Assembly (NCBI GenBank): GCA_003242085.1
Contig: QBML01000007.1
Span: 62,001-126,000 of the forward strand
Reading direction: 5' to 3'
Origin: Pseudanabaena frigida
Lineage (GTDB): Bacteria > Cyanobacteriota > Cyanobacteriia > Pseudanabaenales > Pseudanabaenaceae
DNA length: 64,000 nucleotides
Part shown: in pieces, positions 36,321-45,313 of the stretch
Layout of the letters: every line of letters starts with the position of its first letter
How positions within the stretch are numbered: the stretch's first letter is position 1
The notes under the pieces: generated by a model
What the model saw: only the letters and a program-made list of their open reading frames with translations
Database searches by the model: none
Told to the model about the DNA's origin: nothing
Position numbers and translations under genes: made by a program

Positions 36321-36494
36321 TTAAGCGATCCCCCAAGTGTCAAAATATCTATCAAAATGATTACATTCAAACGGAGCCAGCTTATATACAGGCTCTGAAT
36401 TTAAATACCAACTTAATAAAACCACTAAAAAAGTAAGTGGCTTTTAAAGACAAAAGTGAATTTTTACTTAGTCTTTGCAAGCCACTTACTTTTT
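36321..36494 (+). ncRNA. Candidate small RNA, copy 1
   Basis: The module starts TTAAGCGATCCC. At 36365-36400 it has the fold ATTCA / AACG bulge / GAGCC / 12-base loop / GGCTC / TGAAT. It ends with a hairpin (arms 36428-36443 and 36479-36494) followed by T residues. Copy 2 at 36668 keeps every element at the same spacing, while the inner stem has changed on both sides (GAATC with GATTC), which is compensatory change expected of a structured RNA. Orientation is inferred from the T-run. No known RNA family is recognised. Confidence 0.5.
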
Positions 36495-36667
36495 AATTAT
36501 TCATAATAATTTCATTGTATAAAGGTCATATTTGGCATTTGTTGCGATTGAAGAAACAATAAACTAAGTATTTTATCTGGTTAATGTGGGGATCTTGACT
36601 AACAGGACTTTGAAAGTAAGTGTTTAGGCTTAACCTAGGTGAGCTTAGATAAACTATAAAGAAATTA

Positions 36668-36837
36668 TTAAGCGATCCCAGTTTTTGTATAAGACGTTGC
36701 AAAATATGATCATTCAAACGGAATCGGCTTATTTAAAGATTCTGAATTTCAATACTAATTTAAAAACACTTTTTACAGATAAATGGCTTGCTACAACTAA
36801 GTATTTTTACTTACTTATAGCAAGCCATTTATTTTTG
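36668..36837 (+). ncRNA. Candidate small RNA, copy 2
   Basis: Collinear with copy 1: TTAAGCGATCCC at 36668-36679, exactly 44 bases before ATTCA (36712) as in copy 1; AACG bulge; inner stem GAATC (36721-36725) with GATTC (36738-36742); closing TGAAT (36743-36747). The 3' hairpin has perfect 15-bp arms 36779-36793 and 36818-36832 followed by TTTTT, a good intrinsic terminator. A TATAAA at 36654-36659 could be its -10 region. Confidence 0.5.
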
Positions 36838-37030
36838 TATATTTTTGAAGTTTTATATTTCATGAAAAGTACTCATTTGCAATTACTTCGCATACAAGCA
36901 AATTTTTTCAGTTAATTGCCCGATTTGATGTATTTACATAAGGAAAAGAAGTTATCAATTTATTAAGAGATCGTAAAATAAGTTAAGTTTCGACCATTTA
37001 ACTATCTACTTGCGAGTTAAAAATCTATTT

Positions 37031-37615
37031 GTGGAAAGGTTTAATATCCGCAGCGTTATTGATGGCTATACCCAAGGCTATTTTTTGATGTCCGAGGGAG
37101 ATGGGGAACCGATCGAGTGGTACTACACCAATGAACGTACTTTAATTCCACTAGACGATCGCTTCCGATATCCCAAGTCCTTGCAGCGTGTGATTAACCA
37201 AAATCGTTTTGAGGTCAGGATCGATACTGCCTTTGATGAAGTGGTCGAAGGTTGTGCCGATCGCGAAACGACATGGATTTCTAAAGAACTGCGATCGCTT
37301 TATAGCAATCTGCATCAAGCAGGTTGGGCGCATAGCTTTGAGACATGGCAAGGAGATCAATTAGCAGGTGGAATTTTGGGACTTGCGATTAGGGGAATGT
37401 TCATTGGCGAGTCGATGTTTTTTAAGATTCCCGACGGATCAAAGGTGGCGATGGTGAAATTGGTGGAGCATTTGCGATCGCGTGGATATAGTCTATTTGA
37501 TGCTCAGTTAATGAATCCACATCTCGCTAGATTTGGTGCTTATGAAGTAAGGGATCAAGCCTATCAAGAGCTTTTGCAGCAAGCTTTAGCAAGGTCTTGC
37601 AGTTTTACTATTTAA
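37031..37615 (+). CDS. aat: Leucyl/phenylalanyl-tRNA-protein transferase
   Basis: The ~194-residue protein has the Aat core: YTQGYFLMSEGDGEPIEWYYTNERTLIPLDDRF, WISKELRSLYSNLHQAGWAHSFETWQGDQLAGGILGLA (given here in part: AGWAHSFETW, GGILGLAIRG), FIGESMFFKIPDGSKVA and FDAQLMNPHLARFGA. It adds Leu or Phe from tRNA to N-terminal Arg/Lys of proteins, marking them for Clp degradation. The start is not certain: GTG 37031 or TTG 37010 are both in frame. Confidence 0.93.
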   Translation: MERFNIRSVIDGYTQGYFLMSEGDGEPIEWYYTNERTLIPLDDRFRYPKSLQRVINQNRFEVRIDTAFDEVVEGCADRETTWISKELRSLYSNLHQAGWAHSFETWQGDQLAGGILGLAIRGMFIGESMFFKIPDGSKVAMVKLVEHLRSRGYSLFDAQLMNPHLARFGAYEVRDQAYQELLQQALARSCSFTI

Positions 37616-37691
37616 TGGGCTTAATGGGTGAATTTGGAGAGCAATCCTCTCACAGAGATTAAGCAAAAATATACTAATCACGAACGGGTTT

Positions 37692-37935
37692 TCGCCACAG
37701 GTCGCTTTTGAGATTCTATCTCCAAGTAATAAAGACCGTCAGGGTTTAGATTACTTAGAAGAGAAGTTTGATTTTTATCCAGAGTATGGCATTCAGAAAT
37801 ATTACATTTACGATCCTGATGATTTGATGCTGGCTGGTTGGCAAAGACAAAGCGATCGTCTGATGATAAAAATCTCGTCAATGATGGATGAGTTGGGTAA
37901 GTCTACTTTTAAAGATAAAAATGTAAAATTGTGAC
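37692..37935 (+). pseudogene. Uma2 family remnant (C-terminal part)
   Basis: The frame reads FSPQVAFEILSPSNKDR, LEEKFDFYPEYGIQKYYIYDPD and LAGWQRQSDRL, the C-terminal half of a Uma2/DUF820 protein with the conserved PxxxxEILS and YxxYGxxxYYIYDPD segments. The N-terminal half is missing: upstream the frame gives unrelated residues and soon a stop. No start codon suits it. It sits directly before the CHAT gene. Confidence 0.75.
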
Positions 37936-37955
37936 ACAACCTCAAGGGTGGTGCT

Positions 37956-40900
37956 ATGGCTTCACAGTTCTTCTCATTTACGTTTATTTTGACAACTGCG
38001 TTTTTAGGCATGGTATTGCAACTTGATTTACCTTTTGTGATTGCTCAAGCGCAAACAGTGCGAGACCGCAAAGCAGAGGCGGATCAGCTATTACAGCAAG
38101 GGAATCAGTTATATCAGGTTAACCGCTATCGAGAAGCTATCCAAGCTTGGGAAAAAGCTTTAAAGATTTATCATGAAATTCAAGATCTCAATGGTGAATC
38201 AGGTTCAATTGGTAATCTAGGCAATGCCTACTACATTCTTGGACGATATCAGAAAGCGATTGAATACTATCAGCAATCCCTTGCGATCCAAAAGCAAATC
38301 GGCAATCTCAATGGTGAAGGACATTCAATCAATAATCTAGGCAATGCCTACTACATTCTTGGACGATACCAGAAAGCAATTGAATATTATCAGCAATCCC
38401 TTGCGATCAAAAAGCAAATCGGCGATCTCAATGGTGAAGCAAATTCAATCAATAACCTAGGTAATGCCTACAAAAGTCTTGGACAGTACCAGAAAGCGAT
38501 TGAATACTATCAGAAATCTCTTGAAATCTATAAGCAAATTGGTGATCTTAATGGTGAAGCAAATTCAATCATGAATCTAGGCATTGCCTACAAAAGTCTC
38601 GGACAGTCTCAGAAAGCGATTGAATACTATCAGCAATCCCTTGCGCTCTTTCAGCAAATCAACAATCGTTATGGTGAAGCAAAGTTAATCACGAATCTAG
38701 GCATTGCTTACTACAGTCTCGGACGGTATCAGAAAGCGATTGAATACTATCAGCAATCTCTTGCAATCACAAAGCAAATCGGCGATCTCAATGGTGAAGC
38801 GAGTTCAATCATGAATCTAGGTATAGTCTACGAAAGTCTTGGACAGTACCAGAAGGCGATTGAATACTATCAGCAATCCCTTGCGATTCAGAAGCAAATC
38901 GGCGATCTTAATGGTGAAGCAAATTCACTAGGTAATCTGGGCGAAGCATATAGAAATCTGGGTCAATATCAGACAGCGATTAATTATTACCAGCAAACCC
39001 TAATAATCTTTAGGCAAATTGGTGATCTCCAAGGTGAAGCAAATTCACTAGGTAATCTTGGTATTGTATATGAAAGGCTAGGAAAGTATCAGATATCGAT
39101 TGATTTTCATCAGAAATCTTTAATCATTAAACAGCAAATCGGCGATCTTAATGGAGCAGCAAAGTCATTTGGTAATTTAGGAATTGTATACGACAATTTA
39201 GGTCAGTACCAGAAAGCAATTGATTTTCATCAGAAGTCTTTAACTATCAAACAGCAAATCGGCGATCTTAACGGTGAAGCAGATTCCCTTAATAATTTGG
39301 GCGAAGTATACAGAAAGATTGGGCAGTATCAGAAAGCAATTAACTACTATCAGCAATCATTAGTAATCTTCAAGCAAATTGGAGATCTTCATGGTGAAGG
39401 AGCTTCACTTGGCAATCTAAGCATTGTTTACGGCGATTTGGGAGAGTACCAAAAAGCGATTGACTTTCAACAGAAGTCTTTAACCATCAAACAGCAAATC
39501 GGTGATCTTAATGGTGAAGCGAATTCCCTTAATAACCTGGGCATTGCATACGACATGTTAGGACAGTATCAGAAAGCAATTGATTTTTACCAACAATCCT
39601 TAATAATCTTTAGGCAAATCGGTGTTCGGCAAGGTGAAGGTTCCGCACTTATCGATATAGGTATTGCATACAACAATTTAGGACAGTATCAAAACGCGAT
39701 AGATAACTATCAAAAATCCCTATTTATCTTTAAGCAAATCAGAGATCGCACTGGTGAAGGAACTACACTCAATAATATGGGTGTGGCTTTCAACAAACTC
39801 AACCAACCCGAAATTGCCATTCTCCTCTATAAACAATCCGTCAACATGAGCGAAGCCATCCGTAAAGACATTAAAAAACTAAGCAAAGAAGAACAAAAAT
39901 CCTATCTCTCTACTGTTGAAAAGACCTACCGCACCCTTGCTGACCTTCTACTTCAACAAAACCGCATTATCGAAGCACTACAAATCCTCGATCTCCTCAA
40001 AGTTCAAGAACTAGAAGACTATCTTAAAAATATTAAAGGTAACGATCGAACATCTCAAGGCATCAGACTTTTAGAGCCAGAGAAATCTATGAGCGCTCAG
40101 CTATCAACGATTAGCTACGACAAGATCCCAGAACTCAATCGTCAACTTGCTAGCCAAATTCAGCAATTGCCAAAATCAGAAATCGACAAAGCCCCTGACT
40201 ATCTGCAAAAACTCCCCCAAGGTACAGCCCTACTTTATCCCCTTATCCTCGAAGACCGTCTCGAAATCGTTCTCTTTTCAGCAAATGCCCCCGCCATCCA
40301 TCGCTCTGTCCCTATCAAAAAAGCTGATTTGGAACAACTGGCTAGAAAGCTGAATACCGAACTGCAAGACTCCACACTTTCCGAAGACTTTCGAGAAACA
40401 TCTCAAAAGATTTACGCTTTGCTCATCAAGCCGATTGAAGTAGAACTCAAAAATGCAAATATAACCAACATTCTCTATGCTCCCGATGGAGCGTTGCGCT
40501 ATATTCCCCTTACCGCACTCTATGATGGCAAAAAGTTTCTCATCGAAAACTATGCTGTTAACAATCTCATTGCCTATATCCTCACCGACTTTACAGCCAA
40601 AGATACAACCCAACCTAGCGTTCTCGCAGGAGCATTTGGCGGCAAAAAAGGCGACAAACGTTTTGGTCAATTAGGCTTGCCAGCTACCCTTATAGAAGTA
40701 GCGGAGATTGCTAGACTCATTCAAAATTCCACAGCCCTAGCAGAAAACAACTTTAGTCGCCAAGCGATCGAAACCCAATTATCGAAATACAATATTCTTC
40801 ATCTCGCCACCCATGCAGCCTTCAACTCAGGCGTTCCCGATAACTCTTTCATCATCTTTGGCAACGGTGATAAAATTCGCCTCAGTGAGATTTCCGATCT

Positions 40901-41216
40901 CAAACTAAATAATATCGATCTGATCGTATTAAGTGCTTGTCAGACGGCAGTTGGTCAACTAGGAAGCGGTGTAGAAATCTTAGGCTTTGGCTATCAAGTC
41001 CAAAAAGCAGGCGCAAAATCAGCGATCGCCTCGCTCTGGAAAGTTAGTGATGAAGGAACACAAAGTCTGATGCAAGCTTTTTATGGATATGTGAAACAAG
41101 GCGATCGCACTAAGGCATCTGCACTCAGGCAAGCACAGATCGACCTAATTCGTGGCAAGCAATTCTCTCACCCTTACTACTGGTCTCCTTTTCTGCTAAT
41201 TGGCAATGGTTTGTGA
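37956..41216 (+). CDS. Exported TPR-CHAT protein
   Basis: The 1086-residue protein has a signal peptide (FFSFTFILTTAFLGMVLQLDL, cleavage near AQAQ), one degenerate TPR, then 14 near-identical 40-residue tetratricopeptide units (about residues 85-640; typical unit NLGNAY-LGQYQKAIEYYQQSL-I-KQIGDLNGEA), and a C-terminal CHAT domain (~750-1086). The catalytic His is in ILHLATHAAFNS and Cys in IVLSACQTAVGQLGSG, so it is a caspase-like protease candidate, as in many cyanobacterial TPR-CHAT proteins. The repeats make a 120-base tandem DNA repeat that should be prone to expansion and loss. Substrate and role are unknown; export suggests a periplasmic or secreted function. Confidence 0.9.
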   Translation: MASQFFSFTFILTTAFLGMVLQLDLPFVIAQAQTVRDRKAEADQLLQQGNQLYQVNRYREAIQAWEKALKIYHEIQDLNGESGSIGNLGNAYYILGRYQKAIEYYQQSLAIQKQIGNLNGEGHSINNLGNAYYILGRYQKAIEYYQQSLAIKKQIGDLNGEANSINNLGNAYKSLGQYQKAIEYYQKSLEIYKQIGDLNGEANSIMNLGIAYKSLGQSQKAIEYYQQSLALFQQINNRYGEAKLITNLGIAYYSLGRYQKAIEYYQQSLAITKQIGDLNGEASSIMNLGIVYESLGQYQKAIEYYQQSLAIQKQIGDLNGEANSLGNLGEAYRNLGQYQTAINYYQQTLIIFRQIGDLQGEANSLGNLGIVYERLGKYQISIDFHQKSLIIKQQIGDLNGAAKSFGNLGIVYDNLGQYQKAIDFHQKSLTIKQQIGDLNGEADSLNNLGEVYRKIGQYQKAINYYQQSLVIFKQIGDLHGEGASLGNLSIVYGDLGEYQKAIDFQQKSLTIKQQIGDLNGEANSLNNLGIAYDMLGQYQKAIDFYQQSLIIFRQIGVRQGEGSALIDIGIAYNNLGQYQNAIDNYQKSLFIFKQIRDRTGEGTTLNNMGVAFNKLNQPEIAILLYKQSVNMSEAIRKDIKKLSKEEQKSYLSTVEKTYRTLADLLLQQNRIIEALQILDLLKVQELEDYLKNIKGNDRTSQGIRLLEPEKSMSAQLSTISYDKIPELNRQLASQIQQLPKSEIDKAPDYLQKLPQGTALLYPLILEDRLEIVLFSANAPAIHRSVPIKKADLEQLARKLNTELQDSTLSEDFRETSQKIYALLIKPIEVELKNANITNILYAPDGALRYIPLTALYDGKKFLIENYAVNNLIAYILTDFTAKDTTQPSVLAGAFGGKKGDKRFGQLGLPATLIEVAEIARLIQNSTALAENNFSRQAIETQLSKYNILHLATHAAFNSGVPDNSFIIFGNGDKIRLSEISDLKLNNIDLIVLSACQTAVGQLGSGVEILGFGYQVQKAGAKSAIASLWKVSDEGTQSLMQAFYGYVKQGDRTKASALRQAQIDLIRGKQFSHPYYWSPFLLIGNGL

Positions 41217-41243
41217 AACGAGCAATTAGTTAAACCGCCTTAC

Positions 41244-41347
41244 AGCAATTACCGATCAAACGAACCACAAGGAAAAGTTTAAAAGCGTTGCTTTGCAACG
41301 CTTTTAAACTTTTCCTTGGTTTGGGGTTGGACGCAAAGTGTTGTAAA
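41244..41347. repeat. Repeat family B, copy 2, around a 23-bp hairpin
   Basis: The conserved end AATTACCGATCAAACGAACC (41248-41267) is followed by a hairpin with perfect 23-bp arms 41269-41291 and 41295-41317 (loop TTT), then TTGGACGCAAAGTGTTGTAA, a diverged form of the other family end. The inserted hairpin differs wholly from that at 22875 and 42139. Confidence 0.8.
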
Positions 41348-41436
41348 TTCATCCGATCGCTATGTACTCCCGTACTATCTATAGCAACATCTTCTTCAAT
41401 AAACAATTGACTTAAACCCATTGCTCGTACAAAAAT

Positions 41437-42126
41437 ATGTCCCAGCGAAATATCTCTATTCTTGGTCTCGCTATCGGAAGCCTAGCGATCGCTGCTTTTT
41501 CGCTTAACGCTCTTACGGTAAAAGCAATCAGCACAGATCCTAAAGCAAATCTAACTTCTACTACCGATGTTTCTAATATTAATGATAAAAAGTTGGTAAC
41601 AGCAGTTTTTGCTGGAGGCTGCTTTTGGGGAGTGGAAGCAGTATTTGAGCATCTCAAAGGAGTCTCTAACGTCGTTTCTGGCTATTCTGGTGGAACTGCC
41701 AAAACGGCTCATTATGAAACAGTTAGCACTGGTATGACCGACCACGCTGAGTCTGTCAGAGTTACTTTCGATCCATCTCAAATATCCTACGAGCAACTTC
41801 TTCAAATTTACTTCTATGTGGCGCACGATCCAACTCAGCTAAATCGACAAGGGCCAGATCGCGGTACACAATATCGCTCGGCTATATTTTTTGCAAATGA
41901 CGAACAAAAGCAGATTGCCTCAGCCTACATCGATCGCCTCAACAAAAGTCAAAGCTTTGTCAAACCTGTAGTGACTCAGTTAGTCTCTTTACAAAACTTC
42001 TATCCAGCCGAAGACTATCATCAAGATTTTATTACGCATAATCCTGATTATCCCTATGTCGTCGTTCATGACCTTCCGAAACTAGCACAGCTACAAAAGC
42101 AGTTTCCAGAGATGTATAAAAAATAA
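41437..42126 (+). CDS. msrA: Peptide methionine sulfoxide reductase A, exported
   Basis: The 229-residue protein has the MsrA catalytic motif VFAGGCFWGVEAVF, GYSGGTAKTAHYETV and AEDYHQDF near the C terminus. It reduces methionine-S-sulfoxide in proteins. Unlike the cytosolic enzyme it has an N-terminal hydrophobic segment (LGLAIGSLAIAAFSLNALT), suggesting a periplasmic or membrane-anchored form. C-terminal resolving cysteines seen in E. coli MsrA are absent, so recycling must use another thiol. Confidence 0.93.
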   Translation: MSQRNISILGLAIGSLAIAAFSLNALTVKAISTDPKANLTSTTDVSNINDKKLVTAVFAGGCFWGVEAVFEHLKGVSNVVSGYSGGTAKTAHYETVSTGMTDHAESVRVTFDPSQISYEQLLQIYFYVAHDPTQLNRQGPDRGTQYRSAIFFANDEQKQIASAYIDRLNKSQSFVKPVVTQLVSLQNFYPAEDYHQDFITHNPDYPYVVVHDLPKLAQLQKQFPEMYKK

Positions 42127-42138
42127 GTAGATTGACAT

Positions 42139-42252
42139 ACAGCGCTTTGCGCTCAAGCCCATACTAAGAAAAAATTTGAAATCGCTGCAAAGCAACGCTT
42201 TCAGATTTTTTGGGTTCGTTTGATTAGAGGTGGCGCAAAGCGCCGCCTCTAA
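42139..42252. repeat. Repeat family B, copy 3 (inverted) and a terminal hairpin
   Basis: The family end, inverted, ACAGCGCTTTGCGCTCAA (42140-42157) leads into an imperfect hairpin (AAAAAATtTGAAA... with apex GC-AAA-GC, 42169-42211), then GGGTTCGTTTGATTAG, the other end inverted. A second hairpin, arms 42224-42236 and 42240-42252 with loop AAA and one G-T pair, abuts the proA stop and likely serves as terminator for msrA and proA. Confidence 0.75.
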
Positions 42253-42254
42253 TT

Positions 42255-43568
42255 TTATAAATCTCGATGGGTAAAGGCTTTAGCATTTGTCCCTGCGTAG
42301 TCAGCGACAATATGACCATCTCCCACAAGACGATATTTGTAGGTGACTAGCCCCTCCAAACCAACGGGGCCGCGTGGGGGCATTTTATTAGTACTGATCC
42401 CAACTTCTGCACCAAAGCCATAACGGAAACCGTCAGCAAATCTAGTCGAGCAGTTGTGATAAGCCCCTGCGGCATCAACATCGCTCATGAAGATATCCGC
42501 GATCGCTCGATCTTCGGTGACGATCGCCTCAGTATGTTTGGAGCCGTAAGTAGTGATATGGGCGATCGCAGCTTCTAAAGAATCGACAATTTCGATCGAT
42601 AAAATCAAATCGCAATATTCCGTTGACCAATCCGACTCGGTTGCGGGATGAACATCAATAATTTTTTGAGTGCGATCGCAACCCAGTAATTTGACTCCAC
42701 GCTCTTGTAAAGCCACTGAAGCTAAAGGCAAAAATTCGGAGGCGATCGCATTATTTACTAATAAAGTCTCGATCGCGTTACAGGCAGCAGGATATTGAGT
42801 TTTGCTATCGACAGCGATCGCTACGGCTTTGGGCAAATCCGCCGCCGCATCGACATACAAATGACAAACCCCATCAGCATGACCGAGAACGGGAATATGT
42901 GTATTTTCTTGAATATAGCGTACAAACTGATTGGAACCTCTAGGGATAATCAGATCGATTAATTTATCCATTTTTAAAATCGCGAGAGTTTCGGCGCGAG
43001 TGGTCAATAGTTGCACCACATTTGGCGATACTCCCTGTTTTTCTATATATAGCCTCTCCAACGCATCATGCATCACCGCCGCGATCGCTTCACAGGAATG
43101 TACCGCTTCACTACCGCCTTTAAGAATGACACCATTGCCAGACTTAATCCCTAGGGCGGCAATTTGGGTAACCGCATCAGGACGCGCTTCAAAAATGACC
43201 CCGATCACACCCAACGGACAAGATAAACGCTCTAAAACTAAACCCCGATCTAACTCACGATGAATTTGGCGATCGCCAATCGGATCGTTAAGGCGGATTA
43301 CATCACGTACCCCTGCGACCATACTTTTTAACTTATTAGCATCGAGCTTGAGACGAGCAATCAAGGCGCTGGGCAACTGGGCGGTATTAGCAGCGGTCAC
43401 ATCTTTTTGATTGGCAGCCAAGATTACTTCAGAGTTTCGCTCTAACGCGATTGCGATCGCTTCCAATGCAGCATTTTTAGTAACGGTCGGCAATTTTGCT
43501 AAGGCGATCGCGGCAGAGCGAGTTTGTTGAATTGACTCAGACAAATTTATAGATACATTCCCAGACAC
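42255..43568 (-). CDS. proA: Glutamate-5-semialdehyde dehydrogenase
   Basis: The 437-residue aldehyde dehydrogenase-fold protein has [28 protein letters not shown], the catalytic Cys in [16 protein letters not shown] and the C-terminal [16 protein letters not shown], all ProA features. It reduces gamma-glutamyl phosphate to glutamate semialdehyde in proline synthesis. proB is not in the window. The start is ATG 43568, giving the usual length. Confidence 0.96.
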   Translation of the reverse strand: MSGNVSINLSESIQQTRSAAIALAKLPTVTKNAALEAIAIALERNSEVILAANQKDVTAANTAQLPSALIARLKLDANKLKSMVAGVRDVIRLNDPIGDRQIHRELDRGLVLERLSCPLGVIGVIFEARPDAVTQIAALGIKSGNGVILKGGSEAVHSCEAIAAVMHDALERLYIEKQGVSPNVVQLLTTRAETLAILKMDKLIDLIIPRGSNQFVRYIQENTHIPVLGHADGVCHLYVDAAADLPKAVAIAVDSKTQYPAACNAIETLLVNNAIASEFLPLASVALQERGVKLLGCDRTQKIIDVHPATESDWSTEYCDLILSIEIVDSLEAAIAHITTYGSKHTEAIVTEDRAIADIFMSDVDAAGAYHNCSTRFADGFRYGFGAEVGISTNKMPPRGPVGLEGLVTYKYRLVGDGHIVADYAGTNAKAFTHRDL

Positions 43569-43658
43569 TTGATTCTCTATGACTTTTCGTAGATTGCGGG
43601 TTTGAAGTAAAGATTTAGGAACCAGTTAGACTAGCAAATCCTTACTATTTTTCTATGG

Positions 43659-43743
43659 TACTCCCTTCCTACCAAAAGAATAGGAATAATTAGTGGTGCG
43701 CGGCTTCGCCGCGCACCACTAATTATTCACTGGGAAGGGAGTA
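43659..43743. repeat. Nested inverted repeat between divergent proA and MFS genes
   Basis: Outer arms TACTCCCTTCC (43659-43669) and its complement (43733-43743) enclose a perfect 21-bp hairpin, arms 43684-43704 and 43708-43728 with loop TTC (apex GC-TTC-GC). Because the flanking genes are divergent, this cannot be a terminator for either and lies in promoter territory. Confidence 0.85.
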
Positions 43744-43813
43744 GTACTATTAGAGAAAGAATATCCCACCTAAGTCAGCAGAATTTTCTCCACAAAATTA
43801 AAGGTTTGTTTTA

Positions 43814-45199
43814 ATGCTCGAAACCTATGCTGAAGAAACAGACCCAGAACTTAAAATATCCGTTCGAACTAGCCTCAGAGCCTCAACTATAGATGGAGGT
43901 CTATCGACAATTTTTAGTAATGTCACTGGGGGCGTTTTGCTCAGCAGCTTTTTGCTGAATTTAGGAGCAAATCCCTTTGAGATTGGTATGTTGGCTTCTT
44001 TGCCGATGATTGCGAATCTATTGCAACCTCTAGGAGCATTATTATCAAATCGCACCAGTAGTCGTCATGATTTTGGGATCTGGACATTTTTACCATCTAG
44101 GTTGCTTTGGTTAGTCCTACTGATCGGCATTATTTTTAGAGGCACTAGTAAAGACACTTCAGGATATTTGGTTTATTTGACGTTAACTTTGGTCGTAGTT
44201 TCCAGTATATCTGCGGCTTTAGGCAGTGCTTCTTGGATGAGTTGGCTAGCCGCACTGGTTCCACCAAAACTGCGCGGTCGATACTATAGCATCCGCAATA
44301 TTGTTAGCAATCTCGCAGGTTTACTTTGTTTGCCGATCGCCAGCTTTGTCATTTCTAATTGGCGAGAAGGAGAGATCGGCGGTTATGGCATCGTTCTGAG
44401 CATCAGCATTTTGGCAGGTTTAGCAAGTTTAACCTGCCAGAAATTTATGATCGATATCAATCCCCAAAAATATCAAGAGTTACAGAGGGTCGTTTCCCCG
44501 CCTTCAGTGGGGAAACAACCCTGTACTTCACTAGAGCTATATACAGAGAATGAAATCGATAATTGGCAAGCAAATTATCAATCGAATCTATTCAGTAATC
44601 CAAACGCTCTTTTTAAAGATCGCAATCTTGTAGTTTTTCTGATTTATTTTGCACTTTGGGGATTTGCAGTCAATCTCAGCACTCCCTTTTTTAATCTCTA
44701 CATGCTAGATAATCTCGGTGTAGATATCACTTGGGTCACGCTATTTAGCAGCCTTTCCAATGGTGCAAATATGTTGATGATGCTGGTATGGGGAAGATTA
44801 AGCGATCGCATTGGCAACCGACCTTTATTAATATTTGCAGGTATGGCGATCGCGGCTACACCGCTATTTTGGTTGCTGACTGGAATTGCCCAAGTTCAAG
44901 CGCAATTGTGGATATATTTACTAGTATTTCATCTTTTGTTAGGTGGAACTTGGGCAGCAATTGATTTAGGAAGTAATAATATCCAGATTGGAATTGCTCC
45001 GATTCAACATCATGCGATTTTCTTTGCGATCGCTTCAGCAGTTGCAGGTGTTGGCAGCGCTTTAGGTGCAACCGCAGGTGGCATCTTAGCGCAATATGCC
45101 CATTATGAAGGAGTTTTAGGAGTGTTTTTTCTCTCCGCAATTTTACGTTTAGTTGCTCTTATTCCTTTACTATTTGTACATGAGAATCCATTGAAATAA
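43814..45199 (+). CDS. MFS transporter
   Basis: The 461-residue protein has about 12 membrane helices in two halves, joined by a long cytoplasmic loop (~residues 215-270). The MFS loop motif between helices 2 and 3 is degenerate (LLSNRTSSRHD), and the second-half copy is GRLSDRIGNRPLLI. Substrate is unknown; drug or metabolite export is typical. It is divergent from proA. Confidence 0.82.
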   Translation: MLETYAEETDPELKISVRTSLRASTIDGGLSTIFSNVTGGVLLSSFLLNLGANPFEIGMLASLPMIANLLQPLGALLSNRTSSRHDFGIWTFLPSRLLWLVLLIGIIFRGTSKDTSGYLVYLTLTLVVVSSISAALGSASWMSWLAALVPPKLRGRYYSIRNIVSNLAGLLCLPIASFVISNWREGEIGGYGIVLSISILAGLASLTCQKFMIDINPQKYQELQRVVSPPSVGKQPCTSLELYTENEIDNWQANYQSNLFSNPNALFKDRNLVVFLIYFALWGFAVNLSTPFFNLYMLDNLGVDITWVTLFSSLSNGANMLMMLVWGRLSDRIGNRPLLIFAGMAIAATPLFWLLTGIAQVQAQLWIYLLVFHLLLGGTWAAIDLGSNNIQIGIAPIQHHAIFFAIASAVAGVGSALGATAGGILAQYAHYEGVLGVFFLSAILRLVALIPLLFVHENPLK

Positions 45200-45259
45200 A
45201 GAAAAATGACATTAACTACGGCTATTTAAGTAGCTAGGCACAATTAAAGATAAAACCCC

Positions 45260-45302
45260 AAAATCTGTACCGCCCGCTACGCGGGCGGTACAGATTTTGG
45301 CT
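45260..45302. terminator. 20-bp hairpin between MFS and response regulator genes
   Basis: Arms 45260-45279 and 45283-45302 are perfectly complementary, loop TAC. It lies between convergent genes. A T-rich stretch follows on the plus strand (GGTTTTT) after six bases. Confidence 0.75.
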
Positions 45303-45313
45303 CTGGTTTTTAA

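Larger units (their letters stand above)
35832..37030. other. 1.2-kb gene-free region upstream of clpB and aat
   Basis: No convincing protein gene lies here. It contains a repeat element (35985-36088), an A/T-rich spacer, and two diverged, collinear copies of a ~170-base module (36321-36494, 36668-36837), each with a conserved internal stem and a terminator-like hairpin. The short frames it contains cross these structures and are not conserved between the two copies. Confidence 0.7.

Noticed and set aside
36526-36915. Short frames (63 and 76 codons) in the 1.2-kb region before aat
   Set aside because: They run across the structured RNA candidates, are A/T-rich with no ribosome binding site, and are not conserved between the two copies of the module.
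38160-39830. Regular repeats that might suggest a CRISPR array
   Set aside because: The period is 120 bases, in frame, and encodes TPR units; there are no short direct repeats with unique spacers and no cas genes.
42200-42252. tRNA-like T-arm sequence (GGTTCGTTTGATTAG)
   Set aside because: It is the conserved end of a repeat family; no acceptor stem, anticodon arm or CCA-compatible fold surrounds it.
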